Source: Rhodovarius lipocyclicus
GTDB lineage: Bacteria > Pseudomonadota > Alphaproteobacteria > Acetobacterales > Acetobacteraceae
Assembly (NCBI RefSeq): GCF_009900765.1
Contig: NZ_JAAABL010000007.1
Coordinates: 62,001 to 126,000 of the forward strand
DNA: 64,000 nt
Direction of reading: 5' to 3'
Position numbers and translations under genes: made by a program. This document shows, piece by piece, positions 1-7,674 of this stretch. The notes under the pieces were generated by a model. It was not told the DNA's origin. It made no database searches and worked only from the letters and a program-made list of their open reading frames with translations. The first letter of the stretch is position 1, and each line of letters opens with the position of its first letter.

Positions 1-1125
1 GGCACCACCGGCCGGCCCAAGGGCACGGTGCACACCCATGCCGGGCTCGGCATCAAGATCGGCCAGGATGCGCGGCTGACGCTGGACCTGAAGCCGGGCG
101 AGCGCATGCTGTGGCCCACGGATTTCGGCTGGTTCGGCGGCACGGTGACCATCCTGGGCAGCCTGATGGCGGGAGCCACCCTGGTGATCGCGGAGGGCGC
201 GCCCACTTGGCCCCAGCCCGACCGGCTGCTGCGGCTGGCCGCCCAGCACCGGGTCACGCATTTCGGCACCGCCGCCACCCTGGCGCGCATGCTGCGGCGG
301 GATGCGGATGACGCCATCGAGCGCCATGACCTGCGTTCCATCCGCGCCTTCCCCTCCAGCGGCGAGGCCTGGGACCGCGAAACCTGGCTGTGGGTGATGC
401 ACCGCCTGGGCGGCGGACGCGCGCCGATCCTGAACTTCTCGGGCGGGACGGAGATGTGCGCCATCGTCGGCTCCAACATCCTGTTCCCGCAGAAGCCCGG
501 CAGTTTCAGCGGCCCGGTGCCGGGCACGGGCGGCGACATCGTGGGGCCGGACGGGGCCAGCCTGCCGCCCGGCGAGGTGGGGGAGCTGGTGATGCGGGAG
601 GCCTGCATCGGCACCACGCGGGGCCTGTGGCAGGACGAGGCGCGCTTCATCGACAGTTACTGGTCCCAGATCCCGGGGCTGTGGGTGCAGGGCGACCTCG
701 CCTCCCGCGACGCGGAGGGGTTCTGGTTCCTGCATGGCCGGTCGGACGACACGATGAAGGTGGCCGGCAAGCGCGTGGGGCCCACCGAGATCGAGGAGGC
801 GATGCTGGCCACCGGCACGGTGACGGAGGTGGCCGCTGTGGGCGTGCCCGACGCCGTGACCGGCACGGCCGTGATCTGCGTCGCGGTGGCAGCCCCCGGC
901 CACACCGGGGATGCGGCACTGCTGGCCAACGCCGTCGCCACCGCCCTCGGCCGCTCCTTCAAGCCCAAGCGGGTGATCTTCGTGCCCGACCTGCCGAAGA
1001 CCCGCTCGATGAAGATCATGCGCCGCGTCATCCGCGCGGCGCTGGCAGGCCAGCCGCCGGGCGACCTGTCGAGCCTCGTGAACCCCGAAGCGGTCGCCGC
1101 CCTGAGCAAGGAAATCCAGGCATGA
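1..1125 (+). CDS. AMP-forming acyl-CoA synthetase, C-terminal part (cut by window start)
   Basis: This gene activates a carboxylic acid with ATP and CoA to an acyl-CoA; the acid is unknown. The reading frame is open from the first base, and its first residues, GTTGRPKG, are the AMP-binding P-loop, so the N-terminal part lies outside the window. Further along come the adenine-site motif SGGTE (near nt 440), the hinge region GRSDDTMKVAGKRVG (near 740-780) and the C-terminal lysine motif KTRSMKIMRR (near 1000), where the lysine completes adenylation. The ending QPPGDLSSLVNPEA closely resembles that of the full synthetase at 5676-7574, so the two are paralogues. The stop overlaps the start of the enoyl-CoA hydratase gene (ATGA), indicating one operon. 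Confidence 0.92.
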   Translation, partial: GTTGRPKGTVHTHAGLGIKIGQDARLTLDLKPGERMLWPTDFGWFGGTVTILGSLMAGATLVIAEGAPTWPQPDRLLRLAAQHRVTHFGTAATLARMLRRDADDAIERHDLRSIRAFPSSGEAWDRETWLWVMHRLGGGRAPILNFSGGTEMCAIVGSNILFPQKPGSFSGPVPGTGGDIVGPDGASLPPGEVGELVMREACIGTTRGLWQDEARFIDSYWSQIPGLWVQGDLASRDAEGFWFLHGRSDDTMKVAGKRVGPTEIEEAMLATGTVTEVAAVGVPDAVTGTAVICVAVAAPGHTGDAALLANAVATALGRSFKPKRVIFVPDLPKTRSMKIMRRVIRAALAGQPPGDLSSLVNPEAVAALSKEIQA

Positions 1126-1925
1126 GCTATGAAGACACCTACCAGCGGCTGCGCTTCGACCGCCCGCACCCGCGCGTGCTGCGCATCACCATGGACAACG
1201 GCAAGATGAACACCGCCGACGCCATCATGCATGGGGAGCTGGTGCGGATCTGGCGCGACATCGACGGCGACGACAGCGTGGCCTGCGCCATCATCACCGG
1301 GGCGGGCGCGATGTTCTCGGCCGGCGGCGATTTCGAGATGGTGCGCGCCATCACGGAGGATTTCGAGACCCGCACCCGCGTGTGGCGGGAGGCCAAGGAC
1401 ATGGTCTATGGCATCATCAACTGCCGCAAGCCGGTGGTGAGTGCCATGCGCGGCGTGGCCGTGGGCGCGGGGTTGGTCTGCGGCATCCTGGCGGACGTCT
1501 CGATCGCGACCAAGGAATGCAAGATCACCGACGGCCACACAAGGCTGGGCGTGGCGGCGGGCGACCATGCGGCGATCATCTGGCCGCTGCTGTGCGGCAT
1601 GGCCAAGGCGAAATACTACCTGCTGACCTGCGACCTGCTGACGGGCGAGGAAGCGGAACGGATCGGCCTGATCTCCCTGGCGGTCGAGGACGGGGAGCTG
1701 GATGAGCGGGCGGTGAAGGTCGCCTCGCGCCTCGCGGACGGGGCGCAGAGCGCCATCCGCTGGACCAAGCATGCCCTGAACAACTGGCTGCGCAGCGCGG
1801 GCCCCGCCTTCGAGGCGTCGCTGGCCATGGAATTCATGGGGTTCAGCGGCCCGGAGGTGAAGGAAGGGCTGGCTTCCCACCTGGAGAAGCGCAAGCCCAG
1901 CTTTCCGCCCACCACCGAGGTCTAA
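1122..1925 (+). CDS. Enoyl-CoA hydratase/isomerase family protein
   Basis: A 267-residue crotonase-fold protein, expected to hydrate or isomerise an enoyl-CoA in the cytoplasm. The first oxyanion-hole segment [11 protein letters not shown] lies near residue 64, and the second, around [17 protein letters not shown], near 110. The C-terminal helical region resembles the family, and the length is normal. The ATG start overlaps the stop of the upstream acyl-CoA synthetase by four bases, so the product probably acts on the CoA ester made by that enzyme. The stop overlaps by a few bases the stop of the convergent SDR gene. The exact substrate cannot be told. Confidence 0.9.
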   Translation: MSYEDTYQRLRFDRPHPRVLRITMDNGKMNTADAIMHGELVRIWRDIDGDDSVACAIITGAGAMFSAGGDFEMVRAITEDFETRTRVWREAKDMVYGIINCRKPVVSAMRGVAVGAGLVCGILADVSIATKECKITDGHTRLGVAAGDHAAIIWPLLCGMAKAKYYLLTCDLLTGEEAERIGLISLAVEDGELDERAVKVASRLADGAQSAIRWTKHALNNWLRSAGPAFEASLAMEFMGFSGPEVKEGLASHLEKRKPSFPPTTEV

Positions 1926-2704
1926 AAGGCCTTGCGCTTGCTCGCCATGCCGCCATCCACCGTCACGATGGTGCCGGTGGTGTAGCCGGACAGGTCGCTG
2001 GCCAGGAAGGCCACCAGCGCGCCGATCTCCCGCGCATGCCCGGCGCGGCCGAAGGGCATGTCCTTCATGGTCTCCGGCCAGCGCTCCGCGTCGCCCAAGG
2101 TCTCCAGCGCGCGGCGGCGCAGCAGCGTCTCCAGCCGGTCGGTCAGGATCGGGCCGGGGTTGATGCCAACCACGCGCAGATTGTCAGCGGGTGCGGCACC
2201 ACCTAGCGCGCGCGTCAGCGCCATCAGCGCCGCATTGCCGGCCGAACCCGCGATATAGGCCGCATCCGGGCTTTCGCCCGCGGCCCCGATCACGTTCACG
2301 ATCACCCCCCGCCCGCGCGCCCGCATCGCGGCGTAGAAGCGCCGGCACATGTCGGTGTAGCCGAACACCTTCAGATCCCAGGCGGCGCGCCAGCGGGGTT
2401 CGTCCACCTCCTCGATGGTGCCGCCCGGGATGGCGCCGGCATTGTTCACCAGGATGTCGATGTCGGGGAACTCGCGCGCCAGCGTCTCCGCGCCGCCGCT
2501 GACCGCCATGTCGATGGCGCGCACCACCACCCGCACCTGGTGCGCGGCGCGCAGCTTCGCCTGCGCCGCCTCCAGCTCCGGTGCGGTGCGGGAGACGAGG
2601 ACGACATCGCACCCCTCCCCCGCCAGCGCCTCGGCGGCGGCCAGCCCGATGCCCTTGGACCCGCCGGTGATCAGCGCCCGGCGGCCGCGCAGTCCCAGAT
2701 CCAT
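1922..2704 (-). CDS. Atypical short-chain dehydrogenase/reductase lacking the catalytic lysine
   Basis: A 260-residue SDR-fold protein. The nucleotide-binding motif TGGSKGIG is near residue 13 and the NNAG motif near residue 85. Where classical SDRs have YxxxK, this protein reads YIAGSAGN, so the residue four after the tyrosine is serine and the proton-relay lysine is absent. It may therefore bind NAD(P) with altered chemistry, or belong to a divergent SDR subgroup. The C-terminal part (TGTIVTVDGG) is normal. ATG at 2704 was chosen because it overlaps the stop of the upstream binding-protein gene (TGATG), showing translational coupling; a start 18 bases further upstream is less likely. Confidence 0.85.
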   Translation of the reverse strand: MDLGLRGRRALITGGSKGIGLAAAEALAGEGCDVVLVSRTAPELEAAQAKLRAAHQVRVVVRAIDMAVSGGAETLAREFPDIDILVNNAGAIPGGTIEEVDEPRWRAAWDLKVFGYTDMCRRFYAAMRARGRGVIVNVIGAAGESPDAAYIAGSAGNAALMALTRALGGAAPADNLRVVGINPGPILTDRLETLLRRRALETLGDAERWPETMKDMPFGRAGHAREIGALVAFLASDLSGYTTGTIVTVDGGMASKRKAF

Positions 2705-3918
2705 CAGAAGCGCGCCTGGCACCTGCTCTGCTCGATGGGGCGGAAGGCCTCGCCCGCACCGACCACGCCGGTGATCTCATAGTAATCCCAGGGGTGGCGC
2801 TGTTCGCCGGGCGCCTTGATGCGCGCGGTCAGCATGTCATGGATCAGCCGCCCATTGGGTTGCAGCCGTGCGTTGCGGGCGAAGAAATCCTCGAACGGGT
2901 TGTCGCGCATCCAGCCGCGCACATCCTCGGCCTTGGCGCTGCCCGTGGCCTTCACCGCCCGCAGGTAGCGCGTGACGGCGGAATAGACGCCCGCCTGGAA
3001 CATGGTCGGCGGCTTCTGCCGCAGCGGGAAGAACCGGCGGGAGAAGGCGCGGGTCTGCTCGTCGCGGTCCCAGTAGAAGGCGGTGACGAAGTTCAGGTTC
3101 TGCAACGCCTCCAGCCCGATGGCGTGCACATCGGTCAGCACGGTGAACATGGTGCCGATCTGCTGGCCGCGCTGCACCAGGCCGAATTCGCGCACCTGCT
3201 TCAGCGCGTTGATCAGGTCCGACCCGCCGGCGGTGAACATGATGAACTTGGCGCGGCTGGCCTGGGCCTGCAGCAGATAGGCCGCGTAGTCGGTGGTACC
3301 CAGCGGATGCGCGACGGAGCCCACCACGCGCCCGCCGCCCTGGGTCAGCATGTCCCGCGCCAGCGACGCCATGGCGGTGCCCGCCGCGTAGTCCTGGTGG
3401 ATGATGAACCAGGTATCCAGGCCGCGCCGCATCTGCAGCACCACGGAGCTGCGCGCGACCGAATAGATGTCCCAGGTCCAGGACAGGCCATAGCCGTTGC
3501 AATCCTCCTCGGTCAGCCGGTCGATGATGGCGGTGGAGAAGATGCACAGCTTCTTCGCCTGCCCCGCCACCGTGTTCACCGCGAGCGCCACCGAGGATGT
3601 CGGGCAGTCAAAGATCGCATCCACATTCTGGTCGCCATACCAGGCGCGGGCGAGGTTGGAGCCCACATCCGGCCGGTTCTGATGGTCGGCGGAGATCAGC
3701 TGCACCCGCTCACCCAGGCCGGAATCCGCGATGGCCATGCGCGCCGCATCGACGGAACCCTGCCCGGCATAATCGGCGTAGACGGAACTCATATCGGTCA
3801 GCACGCCGATCTTCACGTTGGGTGACTGCGCGCGGAGCGTGGTGGGGGCGGCGACGGCCGCGAGGCTGGTGCCGAGCAGGGCACGGCGGCGCGGCGCCGC
3901 GAAAAGCGACTGGACCAT
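2704..3918 (-). CDS. ABC transporter substrate-binding protein, branched-chain amino acid type
   Basis: A 404-residue periplasmic binding protein of the Leu/Ile/Val type (type I fold, Peripla_BP_6 family). The N-terminus RRRALLGTSLAAVAA looks like a Tat-type or Sec signal peptide cleaved near ALRAQS, followed by the typical first strand VKIGVLTDMSSVYADYAGQG. Such proteins bind small organic acids, amides or aromatics and deliver them to LivHMGF-type permeases, none of which is in this window. The start at 3918 is preceded by a strong ribosome site (GGGAGGA); an upstream extension of 45 residues has no signal-peptide character. It is coupled to the downstream SDR gene. Confidence 0.9.
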   Translation of the reverse strand: MVQSLFAAPRRRALLGTSLAAVAAPTTLRAQSPNVKIGVLTDMSSVYADYAGQGSVDAARMAIADSGLGERVQLISADHQNRPDVGSNLARAWYGDQNVDAIFDCPTSSVALAVNTVAGQAKKLCIFSTAIIDRLTEEDCNGYGLSWTWDIYSVARSSVVLQMRRGLDTWFIIHQDYAAGTAMASLARDMLTQGGGRVVGSVAHPLGTTDYAAYLLQAQASRAKFIMFTAGGSDLINALKQVREFGLVQRGQQIGTMFTVLTDVHAIGLEALQNLNFVTAFYWDRDEQTRAFSRRFFPLRQKPPTMFQAGVYSAVTRYLRAVKATGSAKAEDVRGWMRDNPFEDFFARNARLQPNGRLIHDMLTARIKAPGEQRHPWDYYEITGVVGAGEAFRPIEQSRCQARF

Positions 3919-4046
3919 GTGGTTCCTCCCGCTGCCTCGAACGGGCAGCCTGTTTCGCGGGATGCTGTCACAGCCGGTTGATGGCCGCAATCGCTTGCGC
4001 ACGCCGCGCGGCCGGGCCGATAGTCGGGCAAAACAGGGGAAACGCC

Positions 4047-4802
4047 ATGCCAAGACTGGCTGGAAAGGTCGCGCTCGTCACGGGTGCGGGCACCGGCATC
4101 GGCCGCGCCACGGCCGAGCTGTTCGCGCGCGAAGGCGCGCGCGTCGTCATCGCGGAGATCGACGCCACGACCGGCGAGGAAACCGCCCACCGCATCGCCA
4201 CGGCCGGTGGAGAGGCCATCGCCATCCCCACCGATGTGGGTGAGCCCGACAGCATCCAGGCCGCGATCGGCCGCGCCGTGTCGCATTACGGCGGGCTGCA
4301 TGTGCTGCACAACAATGCTGGCGGCTCCACCGGCGTGGATTCCGATGCGGTGAACGCCCCGCTGGAGGAATTCTGGCGCGCCATCCGGCTCGACCTGTTC
4401 GGCACCTTCCTGGGCTGCCGATTCGGCATTCCGGAAATCATCCGCAGCGGCGGCGGATCGGTGATCAACATGGCCTCCGTCGTCGCGCTGATGGGGTTTC
4501 CGGGGCGGGATTGCTACACGGCGGCCAAGGGCGGCATCGCGTCGCTCACACGCTCGCTGGCGGTGGAATTCGGGCGGCAGGGCGTGCGGGTGAACGCCAT
4601 CGCGCCCACCATCACCCTGACCGAGCGCGTGCGCGCGCTGGTGGAGGGCAACCCGGCCATGCAGGGCCTGGCGGACCAGCACCTGCTGGGGCTGGGCGAG
4701 GCGCGGGACATGGCGGAGGCGGCGCTCTACCTCGCCTCGGACGCATCGCGCATCGTCACCGGCATCATCCTGCCGGTGGATAGCGGGCTGGTGACGGTAT
4801 GA
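4047..4802 (+). CDS. SDR family NAD(P)-dependent oxidoreductase
   Basis: A 251-residue classical short-chain dehydrogenase, expected to oxidise or reduce an alcohol/ketone with NAD(P) in the cytoplasm. The motif TGAGTGIGRA follows the first strand near residue 12, NNAGG is near 90, the catalytic serine lies in NMASVV, and YTAAK supplies tyrosine and lysine. The length is typical. ATG at 4047 follows AGGGGAAACGCC. The stop overlaps the ATG of the next gene, a hydroxyisobutyrate-dehydrogenase-like enzyme, so the two are cotranscribed. The pair diverges from the binding-protein/SDR pair at 1922-3918. Confidence 0.92.
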   Translation: MPRLAGKVALVTGAGTGIGRATAELFAREGARVVIAEIDATTGEETAHRIATAGGEAIAIPTDVGEPDSIQAAIGRAVSHYGGLHVLHNNAGGSTGVDSDAVNAPLEEFWRAIRLDLFGTFLGCRFGIPEIIRSGGGSVINMASVVALMGFPGRDCYTAAKGGIASLTRSLAVEFGRQGVRVNAIAPTITLTERVRALVEGNPAMQGLADQHLLGLGEARDMAEAALYLASDASRIVTGIILPVDSGLVTV

Positions 4803-5698
4803 TCCATGTCGGTTTCCTGGGCCTCGGCCAGATGGGCGCGCCCATGGCCGAGCGCCTGTTCGGCGAGGGCATCCAGCTGCATGTCTTCGACCCGCGCCCG
4901 GAGGCGACGGCCCCCTTCATCGCGCGCGGCGCCATCGCCCATGACAGCCCGCGCGGCGTGGCGGATGCGGCCGGCATCGTGCTGGCCTGCCTGCCCTCCG
5001 GCGAGGTGAGCAAGGCCGCGGCGCTCGGCCCCCAGGGCGTGGTGCATGGCACGGCCATCCGCATCCATGCGGAGATGTCCACCATCGGGAGCGCCTGCGT
5101 GCGGCGCATCGAGGCGGGGCTGGCCACGCGCGGCATCGCGCTGGTGGACGCCCCCATCACCGGCGGCCCGCCCGGCGCGCGGGCCGGCACCCTGGCCATG
5201 ATGGCCGCCGGCAGCCCGGCGGCGGTGGAGGAGCTCAGCCCCCTGCTGCTGCGCATCGGCCGCGCCGTCTATCCGGTGGGCGAGCAGCCAGGCCAGGCGC
5301 AGGTGATGAAGCTGGTGAACAATGTGCTGGTCGCCACCCACATCGTCACCACGCTGGAGGCCTTCGCCATGGGCGCCAAGGCGGGGCTGGACCCGGACAT
5401 GATGGCCGCCCTGGTCAATGCCGGCACCGGGCGCAGCTATGTCAGCACCGATGTGATGGGCGATGTGCTGTCCGGGCGCTTCGCCTTCGGCGCCAGCGTC
5501 GCGGTGCTGGACAAGGACATCGCGCTGGGGGTGCAGACCGCGAGCGACCTGGGCGTGCCGATGTGGACCATCGAGCAGGCCGCGCGGGTCTGGCGCTTCG
5601 CCGCCAGCCATGGCCAGGCGGGCCAGGACATGACGGCGCTGGCGAAGCTGATCGAGGGCTGGGCCGGGGCCGAGATCAGGTCACGGCCGAAGCCCTGA
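4799..5698 (+). CDS. NAD(P)-dependent beta-hydroxyacid dehydrogenase (3-hydroxyisobutyrate dehydrogenase family)
   Basis: A 299-residue beta-hydroxyacid dehydrogenase. The N-terminal Rossmann motif GFLGLGQMGAPMA marks dinucleotide binding, the substrate loop DAPITGGPPGA lies near residue 120, and the catalytic lysine sits in KLVNN near 178. Family members oxidise 3-hydroxyisobutyrate, tartronate semialdehyde or related 3-hydroxy acids; the substrate here is not determined. The start overlaps the stop of the upstream SDR (ATGA). The 3' end overlaps the convergent acyl-CoA synthetase by about 23 bases, leaving no room for an intergenic terminator. Confidence 0.9.
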   Translation: MIHVGFLGLGQMGAPMAERLFGEGIQLHVFDPRPEATAPFIARGAIAHDSPRGVADAAGIVLACLPSGEVSKAAALGPQGVVHGTAIRIHAEMSTIGSACVRRIEAGLATRGIALVDAPITGGPPGARAGTLAMMAAGSPAAVEELSPLLLRIGRAVYPVGEQPGQAQVMKLVNNVLVATHIVTTLEAFAMGAKAGLDPDMMAALVNAGTGRSYVSTDVMGDVLSGRFAFGASVAVLDKDIALGVQTASDLGVPMWTIEQAARVWRFAASHGQAGQDMTALAKLIEGWAGAEIRSRPKP

Positions 5699-7574
5699 TC
5701 GCCTCCAGCGCCGAGGGATTGTCGAGGGAGCTGAGATCCCCCGGCGGCTTGCCGGTATAGAGGTTGCGGATGACGCGCCGCATGATCTTCTGGCTGCGCG
5801 TCTTGGGCATTTCCGCCACCAGGTGCACCGCGCCGGGGCGGAAGGCGCGGCCCAGATGCTGTTCCACCGCGAGCGCCGCGGCGGCCTCCAGCCCCGGCCC
5901 CGCATCGGGCTTGGCCACCAGGAACACCACCAGCTTCTGGCCCTTCAGCGCGTCCTCCACCCCGATCGCGGCGGCCTCCGCCACGCCGGGGATGGCCAGC
6001 ACCACCTCCTCCACCTCCGCCGAGCCCAGCCGCTTGCCCGCCACCTTCAACGTGTCGTCCGAACGCCCGCGCAGGAAGAACACGCCCTCCTCCTCGCGCA
6101 GCGCCAGGTCGCCATGCACCCAGATGTTGGGAAAGCGCGACCAGTAGGTGTCCAGATACCGCTCCCGGTCCTGCCAGAAGGAGCGCGTCATGCCCACGAA
6201 GGGGTCGAGGATCGCGAGCTCCCCCACCTCCTCGCGGATCGGCGCGCCGTCATCGCCCAGCACATCCAGCCTGATGCCCGGCGAGGCCGTGTTGAACCCC
6301 GAGGGCACGATCGGCAGCACCGGCACATTGGACAGCAACCCGCCCGAGACCTCGGTGCCGCCGGTGTAGTTGATGACCGGGCAGCGGCCGCCGCCGATGT
6401 GCCGCTGGAACCACAGGAAATGCTCGGGATCGATGCCCTCGCCCGCCGTGATCAGCAGCCGCAGGGATGACAGGTCCGCCGCCACGCTGGCCGGCATGTT
6501 CGCCGCCAGCCCCCGGATCAGCGTGGGCGAGGCGCCGTAATGGGTGACGCGGTGGCGCTCGATCAGCCGCGCCATGCGGCCCCAGTCGGGGTAGTCCGGC
6601 GCGCCGTCGTAGCAGACCAGCGTGGCGCCGCGCATCAGCGCGCTGCACAGGATCAGCGACCCCGCGATCCAGCCCATATCGGCCGGCCAGCAGAAGCGGT
6701 CTTCCGGTGCGATGTCGAAATGCACCGCCGCGTCATGCGCGATCTTCAGCGGGAAGCTGCCATGGGTGTGCACCGGCCCCTTGGGCTTGCCGGTGGTGCC
6801 GGAGGTGTAGATGACCATCATCGGGTCGTCCGGCCCCATGCGGGCGGGCAGGTCGGGCTCGGGGGGCGCGTCCACCTCGGCCCAGGGGATGGTGCCCGGG
6901 GCGGCGGCGCCCTTCATGATCACCGTGTCGAGTTCGGGCAGCAGCGGCCGCACCTGGCCGATCAGGCCCGCGATGTCGATGGGCCGCGCGCGGCGGGAAA
7001 AGCCCGCGGTGGCGACCAGCGCCCGCGCGCCGCAACCCGAGAGCCGGGCGCGGATCGCCTCCACCCCGAAGCCGCTGAACAGCGGCACGCAGATGGCCCC
7101 CAGCGCCGAGATGCCCATGAAGGTCACCACCGCCTCGATGCCCATTTCCATCAGCAGGCCGATGCGGTCCCCGCGCTGGAAGCCCCGCGCGCGCAGCCCG
7201 GCGGCGAAGCGCAGCACGCGGTCCTCCAGCCCGGCCCAGGTGATCTCGGTGACGGTGCCGTCCTCGCTCTCGGCGATGATGGCGGGCTGGTCGGCGCGGG
7301 TGCGGCCCCAGGCGAAGACCGTGTCCACCCAGTTCAGCTCGCCGCCGGGGAACCAGTCGGGGAAGGCGCGGCCCTGGGGCAGGTCGACATAGCCCAGCGG
7401 GTCCTTCGACCAGGCGATGTTCAGGAAGCCATGCAGGTGGCGCCAATAGGCGTCCGGGCGCTCCACCGAGAAGCGATACAAGGCCGCGTAATCGGCGCAG
7501 CCCAGCTCTCGCATCAGCCGCGTCACCTGCGCGCGCTCGACCGCTTCGGGCGCGGGAATCCACGATGCGTCCAC
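5676..7574 (-). CDS. AMP-forming acyl-CoA synthetase
   Basis: A 632-residue acetyl-CoA-synthetase-like enzyme that makes acyl-AMP and then acyl-CoA. It has the P-loop YTSGTTGKPKG near residue 255, the adenine motif NYTGGTE near 395, the hinge GRSDDTLKVAGKRLG near 515 and the C-terminal KTRSQKIMRR lysine motif near 600. The ending KPPGDLSSLDNPSALE mirrors the paralogue at 1-1125. The start is GTG at 7574, preceded by GGGGAGGACATC, a strong ribosome site. It follows the NDP-forming synthetase on the same strand after about 100 bases. The acid substrate cannot be read from sequence. Confidence 0.93.
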   Translation of the reverse strand: MDASWIPAPEAVERAQVTRLMRELGCADYAALYRFSVERPDAYWRHLHGFLNIAWSKDPLGYVDLPQGRAFPDWFPGGELNWVDTVFAWGRTRADQPAIIAESEDGTVTEITWAGLEDRVLRFAAGLRARGFQRGDRIGLLMEMGIEAVVTFMGISALGAICVPLFSGFGVEAIRARLSGCGARALVATAGFSRRARPIDIAGLIGQVRPLLPELDTVIMKGAAAPGTIPWAEVDAPPEPDLPARMGPDDPMMVIYTSGTTGKPKGPVHTHGSFPLKIAHDAAVHFDIAPEDRFCWPADMGWIAGSLILCSALMRGATLVCYDGAPDYPDWGRMARLIERHRVTHYGASPTLIRGLAANMPASVAADLSSLRLLITAGEGIDPEHFLWFQRHIGGGRCPVINYTGGTEVSGGLLSNVPVLPIVPSGFNTASPGIRLDVLGDDGAPIREEVGELAILDPFVGMTRSFWQDRERYLDTYWSRFPNIWVHGDLALREEEGVFFLRGRSDDTLKVAGKRLGSAEVEEVVLAIPGVAEAAAIGVEDALKGQKLVVFLVAKPDAGPGLEAAAALAVEQHLGRAFRPGAVHLVAEMPKTRSQKIMRRVIRNLYTGKPPGDLSSLDNPSALEAIRASAVT

Positions 7575-7615
7575 GATGTCCTCCCCGGACGATGTTCTTG
7601 CGGCCGAGATTGCGC

Positions 7616-7633
7616 GCCTCCGGCGGCGGAGGC
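7616..7633 (-). terminator. Hairpin downstream of the NDP-forming acyl-CoA synthetase gene
   Basis: A perfect 7-bp inverted repeat (GCCTCCG / CGGAGGC) with a 4-base loop lies in the 100-base gap between the two synthetase genes on the minus strand. No T-tract follows, so it may only weaken read-through or stabilise mRNA. Function is inferred from position. Confidence 0.35.
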
Positions 7634-7674
7634 TACCGCCGGGGCGCGCTTTTTCGCGCAGGCCCGCGCCCGCC

